DNA of 64,000 bases from Eudromia elegans (Eukaryota; Chordata; Aves; Tinamiformes; Tinamidae), in the NCBI GenBank assembly GCA_003342815.1, contig PTEX01000119.1:1600135-1664134 (forward strand), read 5' to 3'. Made by a program: the position numbers and the translations under genes. Below are positions 1-13,200 of the stretch, piece by piece (positions within the stretch are counted from its first letter, which is position 1; each line of letters opens with the position of its first letter). The notes beneath the pieces are model-generated. The model saw nothing but the letters and a program-made list of their open reading frames with translations, made no database searches and was not told the DNA's origin.

Positions 1-3000
1 GGGTAGCTCTACCTGTGGCAAGTTCAAGCAGATGCTGCACATGCAAGATGCTTATCGCCGCAGTTACACCAGCTGGTTATTTTCCACCGAAACTGAGTCA
101 CCGGCGTTTCCCTGGAATCACTGAAAAGGAATTTATCGGTGACGGGCGTGTAAAGCACAGGACCCCGCATGGCATGAGCGGAAGCGCTCGGCCAGCTCGG
201 AGATTCACGGCGTGCCCAGGAGCAGCGTGGCAGCTCTACCCAGTGCCGGGGAGTTGCACATCCACGCCTTCCTTCTGGGAACCAGCTCCTGGCAGGAAGC
301 GCCATGCCCTCAGGCTCTGATCCCACATCAAACTCCGTCTTTCAGGCCTTTCAGGAAGGAAGCCATGGATGTTAACACACGTGGGAGCGCTCTGTGTTGA
401 GCAACACGTGGCTCTCGGTGCCTGTGCAGGGGACCCCGTGCTCTCCCGTGTCCCTGCTCGCCCAGTTCCTGCACACAGGAAGGGCCCCCCGGCTGGTGCC
501 TTTCACGACACGTGGCCATGGGTGTGCGGAGCACGCAGGGCTCTCCCCACACCAGGCCCCTCTGCGCTGCCGGCGCCGCGCAGGGCTGGGGGGGCTGCCG
601 GTGCCTCCGAGTGCTGCAGCCGCGCGCCGTCCCGCACGCGGCCGGCCCCGTCCCGCTGCCGGTCCCGAGCGCGGCTCCAGCAGCGCAGCTCGCCTCCCCT
701 CGCGCCAGGCAAGAGCACAACGCTCGCTGCCCGCAACGCGCGCAGCTCCGGCTCCCAGTCCTGCCCTCACTGCTCCCTGCCGACCCTCCACATCATCCCT
801 GGGCCCGGGGAGGACACAGTTCACACACAACCCCCGTCGTGGACGTGGCCAACGTAACAGCCCACCCAGGGCCCAGGGAAGCCCACAGAGCGGTGCACAC
901 TGCCACTTCAGAGACATTTGTGAAGATGCAAGAGGCAGGGAAGACCACCCATCAAGCAGTTACCCGTGGCTTGGCAGACGTAGTTGACAGATACACTGTT
1001 TACGGCCCCAGCCCTCACAAACATGCAGCTCAGGGCTGCAAACATTTGCAAGCATGAAACACATGAGCTGCAATGGACGGGACTCCCCTGTGCATGTGGG
1101 TGCAGCTATTCTCCTCGAGCCTTGTTCTCTCTTTATATTATTGGTTTTTTCCTATCTCAAGGATCGTCTCCATAGGGGATTTCTGTAACTAATGAACAAT
1201 CAGAGATAAAGCTGGAGCAATTCAACCCCCTTGTGCACAATCACTGTAATCCTCTAATCACTGTAATTTGCACCAGCACAATTTAGCCATTCCTTGGATT
1301 TGGGATATTCTGCAAAGTGAAGTAAGTTCTGTGCACTAGTGACACAGAACAGAGCCCCTTGCCTCCAGGGAAGCAAAGACAGCGAGGCCCTGGTGTTTCT
1401 CGTTTTATATATTGTTTTATGTATTTTCTGCATACACGCACATGCCTTTAAGACTCTGGTTATTTGGCTAACAGGCTTTGGACTATGAGGATAAGGAAGA
1501 TGGGAGATTGCTTGATCTCTCCAGAAGCTTTGGAGCGGAGGAAAGCCTAGGTGAGGAGCGTCACCCTTCAGGCTAAGCTCAGCCAAATCAGCAGGGTGAA
1601 CAAGGACCCGGCTGCTCCGCTCCCCGAAGACCAGCCACGGAGGTCGAGCAGATTGAGCCAGCTGATACTCACCTGCTGCCCAAAGGGGACCGCGAGGGGC
1701 CAGCACAAAACAAATGGGACCCGTGGCTGATGTTATCTGCGGGCAGCTGTGCCTTTTGTGCACGCAGCTTGCAGCGCCACAGTCTGCAAACGGCACTGAT
1801 GAATTGCGGCTGTGTCTGCGGCGCATTGTGGAGAGCGGCCGGCCTGCTCTTAATTACCAGGAATTTGCCCTATTTATTTATTTATTTATTTAGCAGTAAT
1901 GCAGTAATGTCATCTAGCAATGACTACACCTTTTCCTCAGGACAATTAACTTTGCATTGAACAGAGCCTTCCCTACCTTTTTCACGTACATACAGACGGA
2001 AAACTGAATGTGGCTTGCAGTTTTCAGCTCACATTTTTCAATCTTGAGGCTAATCGTATGCATGGTGTGTGTGAAAATGCTGAGAGGCGGAAAAATTTTA
2101 ATTGGGGTCCAGATTCAACAGTAAATTTGGAGATAGTGGGAGAGCCTAGAACAAAGGTTCTGTTTCAGACTGGCATAGGATCACGGTCAGACATAGGAAC
2201 AAACCAAAAAAGGCCTTTAGGGACTTAAGACTCATGTATTTCAAAGAGGGTTAAATAGCTAAATACACTCCTGGAGCTGAGCGACAAAACCTGCCTGCAC
2301 AAGGTGCGTATCATTTCCAACCCCAGTCCTGAAAACTGTTATCTTGGACACCCTTCTTGATAAAGTGAGAATTAAAAGTCAGACATTCTAAAGAATTTAC
2401 AAATTAACTTCCATTTTGTACTTCTCATCTTCTTTCCTTCTGCATGCAAGATACTGGTATTGAGGACTCTAACTTGGCTGGTTATATGCAGTTATCTCCT
2501 AAGCACAACAGTCACTCCAGTTTCAGTCTCAGAAATAAATTGTTCTGGAGGTTTTGGCTCTGGGCTTGTATTTCAAGCCCTACCACACTGTACAAAGGGA
2601 ACAGTCTGAAACTGTGCAGCATGAATGATGTTGTGCCATAAAATCCAGTAAGTGAGCAGTGAAGAGAGCTGCCTTATGAAGTGATACCACCATTTATTCT
2701 CCGTGCTCAGAGAGAGCCGCATTACCATTTTTTCCCCTATAAATGGCAAGAGAGAGACCTCACAAATGCTAGGAATGTCTGCTATTCCTCATGCTACTCT
2801 CAGAAAATTCTTCACTTTTTTTTTTTCCCTTCGTCGTCTTCTTTCACCCAACAGAGATGATGTGGCTGGGGGACAAGATACCAGACAGGAGTCCTGCTTC
2901 ACATCAAAACAAGCCATCAGGTGAACTGCATTTTTGACATTTGCTGCTAAATTGCCCGTCTTCGCAAGGCACCACGCCGGTTTCAGTCGCCCCGTGCTTT

Positions 3001-4559
3001 TCTGCGGCTTGCAGTGCTTATGCATGTCCTTTTGCTCCTTCTGATGCCTAGCAGAACACTGGCCACGATCCCGGCTCTGGAGAAGCTCCCTGCCTGTACT
3101 TTGGAACATGCAAGCACACAGACGCTGCGTCAACGCCGGCCAGAGCAGAGCAGAGCAGAGCACAGCTCCAGGGCACTCCGACAACTCCTAAGCACACTAT
3201 TTTCCTCGTTCAACCTCTCAAAGATTAACCTCTTCAATTCTCCAACTATCAAAACTTCTTGAACCACTTCTTTTTGATGTAAAACTATACATTATGCCCC
3301 GCTATGCCCCATGAAGCCAATCTGACATACTTGTGATTCAGCAAACTGTCAAGGATTAATTTGGCACCTGCGCTGTTTTCCCAAGAGTGATTCAAGTTTT
3401 CCTACACAGTGAGTATGGCCCAGATTCTCATTTTACACTCGTTTTACCCTGGATTCTTTCCACCAGCATCAGTGGTGTCATGCTGGCTGTCCAGGCCCAT
3501 CATTTTTTAGCCAAAAAGGTCTGCTCTACATAATTAACAAAGGACATTCATATACCTCCAGCTGAGATAAGATCAAAACGCATATGCAGAAATTAATAGT
3601 GTTTTCCAGTGCATTGTTTTTTTCATCCTCAGTATAACTGATCCCTGCAATATATTCCAATTTCCAGACATCCTCCTCTGTGGTTTTATCATGCAAAATT
3701 TCTGTCCTCCCCCTACTTTTAGTCAGATTACATAGTACTTTGGTAGAACACAGTCTTTCTGGTACTTTAGCACAAAGCAAACTTTTTAAACATGAACCCA
3801 TTCAAAATAAGTCAGAATGCACTAACTTAACACTACTGAAAATATATTTAGATATTTTCTCTGAATTCGTCTCTGTTCAATTTCATCATGAAAGCTGTGG
3901 AAAAACCTAAAGTGCAGCCACTGGCATAAATGCACGCTGTAAATAAAACAAATGGTTCTATTTATCAAGAAAAATGTGTTGTTAATCCCATGCAATAAAA
4001 TATTTTTCTTCTTGATACATACCTCATTGTGGGATACAGGATTCCTACCCATATGGGAAGCTATTTCCCATACCTTCCAGGCAAGACTGGAACTCAAGGA
4101 AGCTTGCTGGAAGGTATCACACTGCACCCACTGATGATGCTCTGATGTCCACCATAGAAGGGGCATCGAACCCACCTAGTCCAGCCCGTGTCTGCTCCCC
4201 AGATCCCCCGCGGCTGAAAGTCACTGCTCACACAGGTCCATGTGTTCAAAGCCACCAAAACCTCCTCCTGTTGGCGGTGCATGACCCTGGACCAAGGAGC
4301 TGCCCTGACTGCAACCAGACCAGGAACTCGGGCCACGAGCTAGAATCGGGCCCCTTCGGCCGCTCTTTCGTACCGAGAGCATTGCAGGCTGCTCCAGTTA
4401 AACTACCACTTCTGCACGGAATTGCACCAGTGATTAAAGCAGCCGCTTCCACACCAGTTATTTTTTTTCTTGTCAATTTGCCAAGTCACCTTAAAAATAC
4501 ATAATTTCCCTGTCCCTCTGCCGTTTGCTCGGCATTCTTCAGATTCCTCAGCCCCACAT
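1..4559. other. Intergenic sequence, no gene seen
   Basis: Mixed composition. A short CpG-rich patch lies at 550-720, an ATTT run at 1871-1892 and an AGAGC run near 3140. No open frame shows family resemblance or codon bias, and I recognise no transposon. Confidence 0.6.
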
Positions 4560-6224
4560 GCAGCCCCATCTGCTCCAGCTGCTCCTTTGCTCAAGCACAG
4601 CACGCGCCACCCCAGAGCCGACCGCGCTCAGGGACAGCTTTGCCCCGGGCGGCGCAGGCCCCGCTGGCTGTGCAGCAGCAGCCTGCCATGGCGCTGCGCA
4701 GGCCTCCCCAGCGAGGGGGGGTCCGCAGAACACATGCCGGCGGGTCTGGGTCTCGGAGGGCCGTGCGGCCGGCGGCCCGCTCCGAGGGAGCGCGGCAGGG
4801 AGCGGTGATGCTGGACCGGCCGCCGCAGGGGCAGCGCTGCGGCGAGCAGGGNNNNNNNNNNNNNNNNNNNNNNNNNNNNNNNNNNNNNNNNNNNNNNNNN
4901 NNNNNNNNNNNNNNNNNNNNNNNNNNNNNNNNNNNNNNNNNNNNNNNNNNNNNNNNNNNNNNNNNNNNNNNNNNNNNNNNNNNNNNNNNNNNNNNNNNNN
5001 NNNNNNNNNNNNNNNNNNNNNNNNNNNNNNNNNNNNNNNNNNNNNNNNNNNNNNNNNNNNNNNNNNNNNNNNNNNNNNNNNNNNNNNNNNNNNNNNNNNN
5101 NNNNNNNNNNNNNNNNNNNNNNNNNNNNNNNNNNNNNNNNNNNNNNNNNNNNNNNNNNNNNNNNNNNNNNNNNNNNNNNNNNNNNNNNNNNNNNNNNNNN
5201 NNNNNNNNNNNNNNNNNNNNNNNNNNNNNNNNNNNNNNNNNNNNNNNNNNNNNNNNNNNNNNNNNNNNNNNNNNNNNNNNNNNNNNNNNNNNNNNNNNNN
5301 NNNNNNNNNNNNNNNNNNNNNNNNNNNNNNNNNNNNNNNNNNNNNNNNNNNNNNNNNNNNNNNNNNNNNNNNNNNNNNNNNNNNNNNNNNNNNNNNNNNN
5401 NNNNNNNNNNNNNNNNNNNNNNNNNNNNNNNNNNNNNNNNNNNNNNNNNNNNNNNNNNNNNNNNNNNNNNNNNNNNNNNNNNNNNNNNNNNNNNNNNNNN
5501 NNNNNNNNNNNNNNNNNNNNNNNNNNNNNNNNNNNNNNNNNNNNNNNNNNNNNNNGCTGCGCCCGCCCGCCCGCCGCCGGCAACAGTTGGCCCTGCCGCC
5601 CGCCCACCCCGCCGCCACCACCGGGCCCCGCTTCGCCGCGTGCACGAGCGGGATGGGACGGGACGGGACGTGTGGCGAGCAGCATTGCGGAGCGGGAGCG
5701 CTTCCATGCGCACACAGCCACGTGCCCACGCGCGCACTGGATCCGTGGGAAGGGGCTGGGTGTCACTCCCGAGGGGGTCGCGTCACAGAGCCCGCGGGCA
5801 CCGCAGCCCCACCAAGGACAGCCCAGGATGGAGCCGGAGCGACAGTGGCACCACGGAGGCTGCGCCGGGGCATCCCAGCACCCCAGGCCCCTGTGCTGCC
5901 CTCGCGCAGGACGGGGCCGCGCGGCGCCGGGAGCGCCATGAACCGCGGCGGCAGGGCCGGAGCGCGGCCGGCGGCGGGCGCAGCTGCCTGCACGGCCCGG
6001 GCGGCGCAGCGATTGTCCCGCGGAACAATGGGCTCCAGGGGGCCGGGCTGGCCAAGGGCGGCTGGTGCGGGCCCTGCCCCGGCGGCAGATGGGGCCCGGA
6101 CGTGTTGCCGGGCAGAGTCTCGGCCGCCGCCGCAGCCTGTCCTGGCCTGCAGCCAGCGCAGGCGCCCGGGGCTGCAGCGAAGGCCCCGCGTGCAGGGCAG
6201 TGCACCCAGCCGGCCCTGCCGCCA
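4560..6224. promoter_or_regulatory. CpG-island-like block with a gap, no gene recognised
   Basis: Both flanks of the gap are dense in CpG, and the block ends at the 17-bp minisatellite. I see no TATA box, credible coding exon or domain. Long apparent open frames here exist only because N runs hold no stops and GC-rich DNA has few. It could be the promoter of an unannotated transcript or simply GC-rich repeat-derived DNA. Confidence 0.4.
4852..5555. other. Assembly gap, 704 N
   Basis: The run of N is flanked on both sides by very CpG-rich sequence, the usual cause of dropout in avian assemblies. Confidence 1.
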
Positions 6225-6437
6225 GTGAGGCCTGCATCCCCGTGAGGCCTGCATCCCCATGAGGCCTGCCGCCCAGTGAGGCCTGCATCCCTGTGAGGCC
6301 TGTATTGTGGTGAGGCCTTCATCCCGGTGAGGCCTGCATCCTGGTGACACCTGTATCCCGGTGAGGCCTGTATCCTGGTGACACCTGCATCCCGGTGACA
6401 CCTGTATCCTGGTGACACCTGTATCCCGGTGAGGCCC
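6225..6437 (+). repeat. 17-bp minisatellite
   Basis: About 12.5 copies of a 17-bp unit, typified by GTGAGGCCTGCATCCCC, with variants GTGACACCTGTATCCYG that alternate toward the 3' end. The alternation of GAGGCC and GACACC types suggests a higher-order 34-bp unit in the distal half. It borders the GC-rich block at 4560-6220. Confidence 0.9.
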
Positions 6438-9244
6438 GCTTGGTCCTCCTGCGTGAGCACAGGCTCTGTCCAAGTCCTGCTCTGCACAGCAGGGAAGCTG
6501 AGGCCGGAGGCTGGAATCCCATCCTCCAGTGCGTCCACGCTGCATGGAGAAAGAAGGGCAGCACGGGTGGGATTTGCACAAAAGAAAAAAGAAAAAAAGA
6601 AAGAAAAACCTGAATCGTGGAAAGCATTGAGGTGTGTTTTTGTTTTTGTTTTTTTGTCGTTATTTCTACCCTCCTCCAAAGAGATGATTTTGGCACGTGG
6701 GGCTCCCGGCGGGGGTGCTGGCCCTCTCCTCCAGCGCATCCCAGGGCAGCGGCTGGAGAAGCCTGCTAAGACATGCCCCGGACAGCCCAGGATAGAGCAG
6801 CCAGCAGAGCTCAGTGGACATCCAACAGGAATCCTGGTTTTCTGGAGCCGGTATCACTTTGTGGCTACATTTCTCAACCCCTTTGCAGGGCTTCTGTGCA
6901 GTTAACTCTAAACCGTTTCCTCCTTGGAAAAGAAATGCCCACGATCTAAAAGCAGACTCATGGGCTGATGGACTTGGCACAGTCCCAAGAGATTGCGGGT
7001 CACCTAAACCAGGCTCTTTGCCTTAAACAAGCTGACATCTCATGTCTTCATGATCTGTTTTCCCTGCACTTCATGGTCATGCAGGTAATTGCTGATCAAA
7101 AAGTAACTGCAATTGCTTCCATTGGAAAAAACAATATTAGGAAACTGTGAAGAGTATTTTTAGTTACAGAGGTGGAAACAAGCAGCAGGAGCCAGCACGT
7201 TGTGATCAGTTCACTTTGTGCAGACCATCATCAGGCAGGCTCTGAACAGGTGACCATCCACAGAGCTCCCTGTGGGAGCTACGGGGGGTAGGAAAGTTTG
7301 CCACTGCAATGTGGGGTACCTCAGAAAGTCTTGATATTCTAAGCAGCACTGTGTATACCTTCTCCAAACAGCTTTTTCTTCTCTGCACCGTGCAGCTTGA
7401 ACTTTCTTATACACCTTTCCACCTCCAGCTGATGTGGATTTTTTTTTGTTTGTATTCATACATTCTTATTTAAACTTATCACGAGCTGCAATTTCAGATT
7501 TATTCCTGGCACGACTCCACAGATGAGGCATGCATTGAGGGTGAATCTGGAAATTAATCCTACTCCTTTTATCCGTTTGTTGCCGTGATGGGCTATTGTT
7601 TTTATTCTTTTTGTTTGGTTGCTTGGTCTTGTTTTTCAGCTCCAACCCAGATCAGTTCAGGCCTGCTGCAAACAGTGTACGTTTGTAGCCAGTTGCATGG
7701 GCACAGCTGATTGTGGGATGCAACATGTGGCATAACCGGGTGGCCTCTGTTAAAAGCAGTGGGGATCAGGATTGGTGTCGTCCTACACTGGCTTTGCGAG
7801 TGCAAGAACCACAAATGAATGAGGCTCACAAACAGGTTAAATCATGAACACCACCAGGAACCTAAACTTGAAACTAAAACATGAAACCTAAACCATGAAA
7901 CAAACCTCTGAATCATGTGCATATGGGCAGATACAGGGATGGATATTTCTAACCTTCAATTCCCAAAGTTATTCTTCACTTCCAGCAGCAGATGGTAAGG
8001 CAAATTCCTTTGTAACCTAAGGCAAACTTCTGAGAGGTGGGAGACCTGATCTTGTAGCAGTTGTTGAAAGTTGTTGAGTATATCTTCCAAGAAAAACAAA
8101 TCCCCCTTTTTAGTTACCTACACAGAGGTAGCTAATTTTGAGCTAATCTTTGGGTACTATGGTAGTAAAGAAAAAGTGTAAATAGCTGTGCAAACAGGCT
8201 GTGCAAAAAATAGCACAAGCAGGCAGCTTTGATTACAGAATTGGACACAGTGTGGGAAAATATGGCAAAGCTCTCATGCATGGATCTCGAAAGGGTTTTC
8301 CCTCTGCCAAGATCAGTAGCATTCTCCTGTCTCGATCTTGAAATGTTACTTGCCATTTGGAAAGCCTGTCAGAAAATCAAAAGAAGAAGAAAAAAAGGAA
8401 AAGTAGTAAAAAGGCTTGCTCTGCAACCATCTGCCACATCAAACGTGGCAACTCCGATTTTTTGAAAAAAATCCAAAATTTTACAAGTATCTAGCTTGGC
8501 AAAGCAGATGCAACCTGCTGCAGAAAGTCAGGGCACTTTGGTATGAAGAGATTTAGAAATCGCTGTGCTCTTTTCATGGGAACGTTTTGCCTGCACGTTT
8601 GCAGCAAACCACTTGGTGAGTTTCCAGCGCTTCTGAGCAGGCTCCCCTGGAGTCCTTCCGTGTTTCCATTGTGCCACCAGAATGTTTGCTGCTGCCCCTG
8701 GTAACTTGGGGAGAGGAGCCTCTGCCACTGGGAGCTGCAGGCTCCTTAAACCACACACTTCATAACAGCCTTGTACCCACGTTCCCCCACCTTATCGTTT
8801 CCTGTCAACATTAATTCCCTGAATAGCACGACTGGAAAGGTCCAAAAAGCAAACACTTCTTCTGCCAGTGGAAACTTGCAGCACATGGGGAATAGTGAAA
8901 AAATAACCGTCTGACTCTAACACCATGTTCTCGGAGCAGGGCTCACTGTCCTTCACTGCAGATGAGTTCATGACTCAGATGACAACAGCTTTGCTCTCTG
9001 ACCCTGCAGCGAATTCCCCAAAGCCAGCAAACACGCGAGAGGCAGGGCAAAGTCAACACACACACAAGTGGTGTCAGTGCAGAGGCGCTCTGCAAGGAGG
9101 AGATGGGGCTACAGCGCGTGTCCGTGCACAGGTGGAGGTGGCAAGCGTCCTGAGGTCGTACAGGACTCACACACTGCAAAACTTCCAGCAAGCTTTTACA
9201 TGCCAGTGTGCAGAAATTAAGTCGTACAGAGAGCTGCCCACCCA
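6438..9244. other. Intergenic sequence, no gene seen
   Basis: Apart from purine-rich and T-rich runs at 6580-6660, the tract is unremarkable AT-rich DNA. I found no repeat family or coding signal. Confidence 0.6.
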
Positions 9245-9420
9245 AGTTGTGATGATTCTATGAGTAAATTAATATTTTCACATATGGTTGCCTGTTTGCA
9301 GGCTTAATTATTCATTTGCGCATGCAGAGGGTTTGCATTTGTCACTCCCCTAACTGTGGCTGAGATGAAAGCATGCTTTGCACCAGTGTGCTTGTTTATG
9401 GGCCTGAGCCATCAGTTTTG
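9245..9420. promoter_or_regulatory. Candidate conserved non-coding element, homeodomain/POU-rich
   Basis: The stretch has a TTAATTA homeodomain core at 9304-9310, ATTTGCGCATGC just after it, and TTTGCATTTG (an octamer-like POU site) near 9332. Composition is even, without tandem or CR1 signature. It resembles deeply conserved developmental enhancers, but conservation cannot be tested here. Confidence 0.25.
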
Positions 9421-10059
9421 AAGCTGGAGTCCTTGGTCACTGGGACAAAGGAAAACAGCCACTGCGCAGGGCCCTAAGACCTGCCTCGTCAAGAGGTTGT
9501 CTTGACCTGCACTGGCGTAAACGGGGCAGTGGGATCAAGGTGAGCATCAGCTCTGCGGTGCCTTCTCATGAGGCTCTTTGCAGGGGACATAAAATCCGCT
9601 TGATTTCCAGTTGTTGCAGTGAAAGCGTTACGGGATGTCCCGGGAGCACCTCCTCACTATGGAAAGCCCAGCTCAGGAGGCTATCGCGGGGCCTTTGGTT
9701 TTCAGCCCTTTCAACTGAGATGAAAGGAAAGGATATACATACATTCTTACCCTGGTTTCTGAATGACACGTAGTACTCCTGTCGTCTTCCCGGAGCAGAA
9801 GTCACACGCACCCTCAACCCATTTCCAGGATTAGACTGCCCATTTCCTAGAAGAGAGCTTCCTACGAATCTGAGCAGCTTGCAGGAATCGAGCTGTTTTC
9901 GAAAGCATAAGCACGTGGGCGTTTTTTCTTTTGGACAGTCTGTGGATCAGGAAGTACTCCAAATTTCCTGCTCCATAACTGGGAACAGGGTTTGACCTGG
10001 GAGCCCACTGTGATGTCCATGTTACTATGCACTGTTAACAGCCCTTCCCACATGTGCAT

Positions 10060-10230
10060 GTAGAGAAAATCACTGCATGCATATTTGCACCTTTTTGCAA
10101 TATGTGCAAATGCCTGCAGGCCATCTTTAAATAACTGTGCAGCTGCAGATAGGCCTGTAGGTGCAGCTATAAAATCAACACACGTGCACCTGCACTCTCC
10201 TAAGCATTAATCCAGGGCAATGAAACCTCG
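10060..10230. promoter_or_regulatory. Candidate non-coding element with E-box cluster and inverted ATTTGCAC
   Basis: A perfect inverted repeat ATTTGCAC / GTGCAAAT (10083-10090 and 10104-10111) is followed by three different E-boxes: CAGCTG 10140-10145, CACGTG 10181-10186 and CACCTG 10187-10192. The last two abut. Enhancer function is inferred from motif density only. Confidence 0.25.
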
Positions 10231-13200
10231 AGCAGAACTAATGAACAAGCTGTGCAGGCAAAAGATTTACACTGGTGAGGCCATAAGGACTTCATAGATC
10301 GCCTACCTGGATTGGTTACTCCTTGGCTTAGACTTGGTGTTGGTTTACACTTTGTGCATTTTCTTGTGTTTGAGTATACACAATAAATGTAAACATACTC
10401 AGCAGGAGCTGGTCCTTGCCTACATGCAGCTCACTGAATAGCTGCAGTGGGCAAAGCAGCAGCCTCACAGACAGGATTGCAAACCCAGAAGCAGCGTGTG
10501 ACTGTGGCTGTTGCAGGATTAACTGCAAAATTCCCATTTACAAACCACTCACCAGCACATGGCAATCACACAGCCAGTGAATCAACCTAAACAGGACAAA
10601 AAAACAGAGCTGGGGAGTGTTTGGGGCAGAAACCTCATGCTCAGAGACACTCCTCCATACTGTGGATGCAGCTTTTGCAATGTGTCTGTGCCGCGGGGCA
10701 GCGCTTGGGAGGGCTCCGGTAAGGTGAGTGAGGGTGGCTGTGTTTCACAGGACGCGGCACTGTGCAGGTCCTGTGTCCAGCTCCTTATGTAATTGCAGAG
10801 GCTTGTTTCACAGAGCGTGTTACAAAACAAACTCCAGCTTCCCCGGGTGCCTGCAGTAAACGGAAGCCAAGATTTATTTCCCTCCCCTCATGATCATCAG
10901 CAGACGCTGTTTTCCCAGGGATCTCGAGCAAAGGGACAAACAACGGTGCAAATTGTGCAATTTTCACAGTATTCCTCCTGCGGCTCCCTGAGCTGCCTGG
11001 AACCCCTTTTGCTCCAAAGCAAAAGCAGGAGCCCGGGACAGTTTGTACACAAACAGGGCTGCGCAGCACCGGATGAGCAAAAGCCCAGCTGAATTTCATA
11101 ACTAATGCCGTCCTAGTCAGCGATTAGCGTGGGAGGTGGGAAGCTGTTTTCCCTCTGCAAGCGGTGTTGCCGTTGCAAGTTTATTTATAAGCACTTTGTA
11201 CCAAGGAGTGAGCAGCAGCTCTTGGAAAGGACAGTGGCTGCCCTCCAGCTATCGGGACACTTTCCTGGCCTGGCCCTTAATATGCTGCACTGCCTCTGCC
11301 CTGCCACGCAGCCTTGTGCCATGAGCACTTCTTGGCACTGACCCCCGGAGGGCCTGTTTGGGGCTGCCCTGTGTAACTCCCCATATGCCAGCAGATAAAC
11401 TCCACTGCAAACCTTTTCCACATTAGCCCAGACCTTTCTTAAGTGCAAATGTGGTTCCTCAAGGCCCTTCACAAATCCCAAACATGCTCCGATTAAGCAG
11501 TAAGAGTAATGTGGGAGCCTCAGCGCTGGATCTGCTGTCACCATCTCCTAATGTTCTGCAAAGTGCAATGCCAGGGGAGGTGGAAGCACAAAGTCCTGCC
11601 ATCCTTATCTTTGAGCTTTGTCCCAAGCCTTGCACAGACAGCATCCCCTTGGCTCAGGAGGCTCTTCTTGCCCTTACTAGTCCTGCCACATGAGTCCAAT
11701 ATCATAGTGTTCTCCTCCGTTTCTACCTCAGTGCTTTCCCCTGTGTCCAGAGGCACATGGAGAGGAGAAGGGGCAAGGGATGGCACAGGCAGGGCAGGGG
11801 AGGATGAGCCCCCTCGGCCGCACAGGAGTGCGCGGGGAGGTCCGGGAGCAGAGGCTGCTGCTCTGCCTGTGCTCCCCGCACGCAGCCCCACGCGCTGCCT
11901 CAGCACAACGCCCGGGCGGGACAGGCCAATGCTGCAGCACGAGAGCCGTGGCACCGCGCTCGGGCGCTGGGAAATTCGTCCTGCGAGCCTGCACAGTCAC
12001 ACGCACACTTCGCCGGGGTAAGCACAGCCCTTCTTGTGTTTGGATTAGCTCTGCTCGCTGAAACGACATCCACTTTCTTTTTTGTTTCCTCCTGGCTGCA
12101 CAGATTGTAAACTAACCCAAAGAGGATGTCTATTAAAACACTTGGAGGCCCTTTATTCTGCCCCTTGTGCTCATTCAAAGTGATTTCTAGGTCAGGGATA
12201 CCCTCACCTCCCGATATGATCCCAATTTTGCACAACCGTAAATGATGATACAAGAAGAAAGGTCAGAGGAGTCCAAAAACTGGATGTGGGAGCTAGGTGG
12301 GAGCAGCAGGTTTATAGCGTTAGAAGTGCCAAAAAAATTGTAATCTTATGCTGGAAAGGAATCTTGATCTAATTTTGCTAAACAATAGGGGATTTCATGA
12401 CCTTTAAAAAGCTATATGCTTAAGCAGCTCATGCTGCTGCATCTCTTCAATGCGGGAATGGCTAACTGAGGCTTTCTTTGCCCAAAGGGCAGGTGAGCTG
12501 GCTTACTTTTCCATTGCTTAAAAACAGGCCTTAAATGTCCAAAATGTAAGTTACAACAGTTGTAAGTTCCTCAGCGACAACCGAAGTGGCCGTAAGAGTA
12601 AATGCCTCCCAGCCAAAGCGGTCACACAGTTATTTATCAGATGTATCAGAGGACAAACTGTGCGTATAACAAATGCTCAACTGCCTCCCTAAACAGCAGG
12701 TAACAGTTGTGGACAGAGCAGGAAAAGTCACATGAGGGGAAAATCAGCCCAAGCTGAGGAGAGTTTGTGGTTTTTCATGTGTGCCCACAGGGCTCCTGTG
12801 TTGAAGAGGGGTGTTTTCCCCCAGGGCACGTGGGGGTGGCGAGCAGAAGGGAAGTTTCTTGGCAGTGTGGTGTTTCTCCTTGGGTGCTGGTCATTGCTGA
12901 TAACTTCCATTCCTTCTGAGGCTCCCTCGCAAACTCAGAACATGTGTTTTCCATGACACAGATCAACATGCAGCTTCAACATGGCTTTGCAGCAAAGGCA
13001 CGGTCATTGTGCCAGACCTTTTGGATGAGTAGGTCCCTGGGCTAATAACGAGAAGCAAGGCATTCTTTGGGAAAGGAAAGGATCCATTTTGCCCTCAGAC
13101 TAAGTAAATGACTCAGCCTGCCATTAATGGGGTTATACATAGAGGTTAAAAGAGAATTACACTTGCATAGCTTCAGTCATTGATGGCATCAAAACAAAGG

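Noticed and set aside
4160..4185. TCGAAC box resembling a tRNA B-box
   Set aside because: No matching A-box or cloverleaf could be drawn around it.
4525..6288. Open frames of 370-570 codons on both strands
   Set aside because: They span the 704-N gap, which holds no stops by definition, and lie in CpG-rich DNA where stops are rare. Frames overlap on both strands and none shows a domain.
9236..9262. GATGATTCTATGA as a possible CR1 3' terminus
   Set aside because: Only the terminal octamer-like piece matches; the preceding sequence lacks the CR1 3' pattern.
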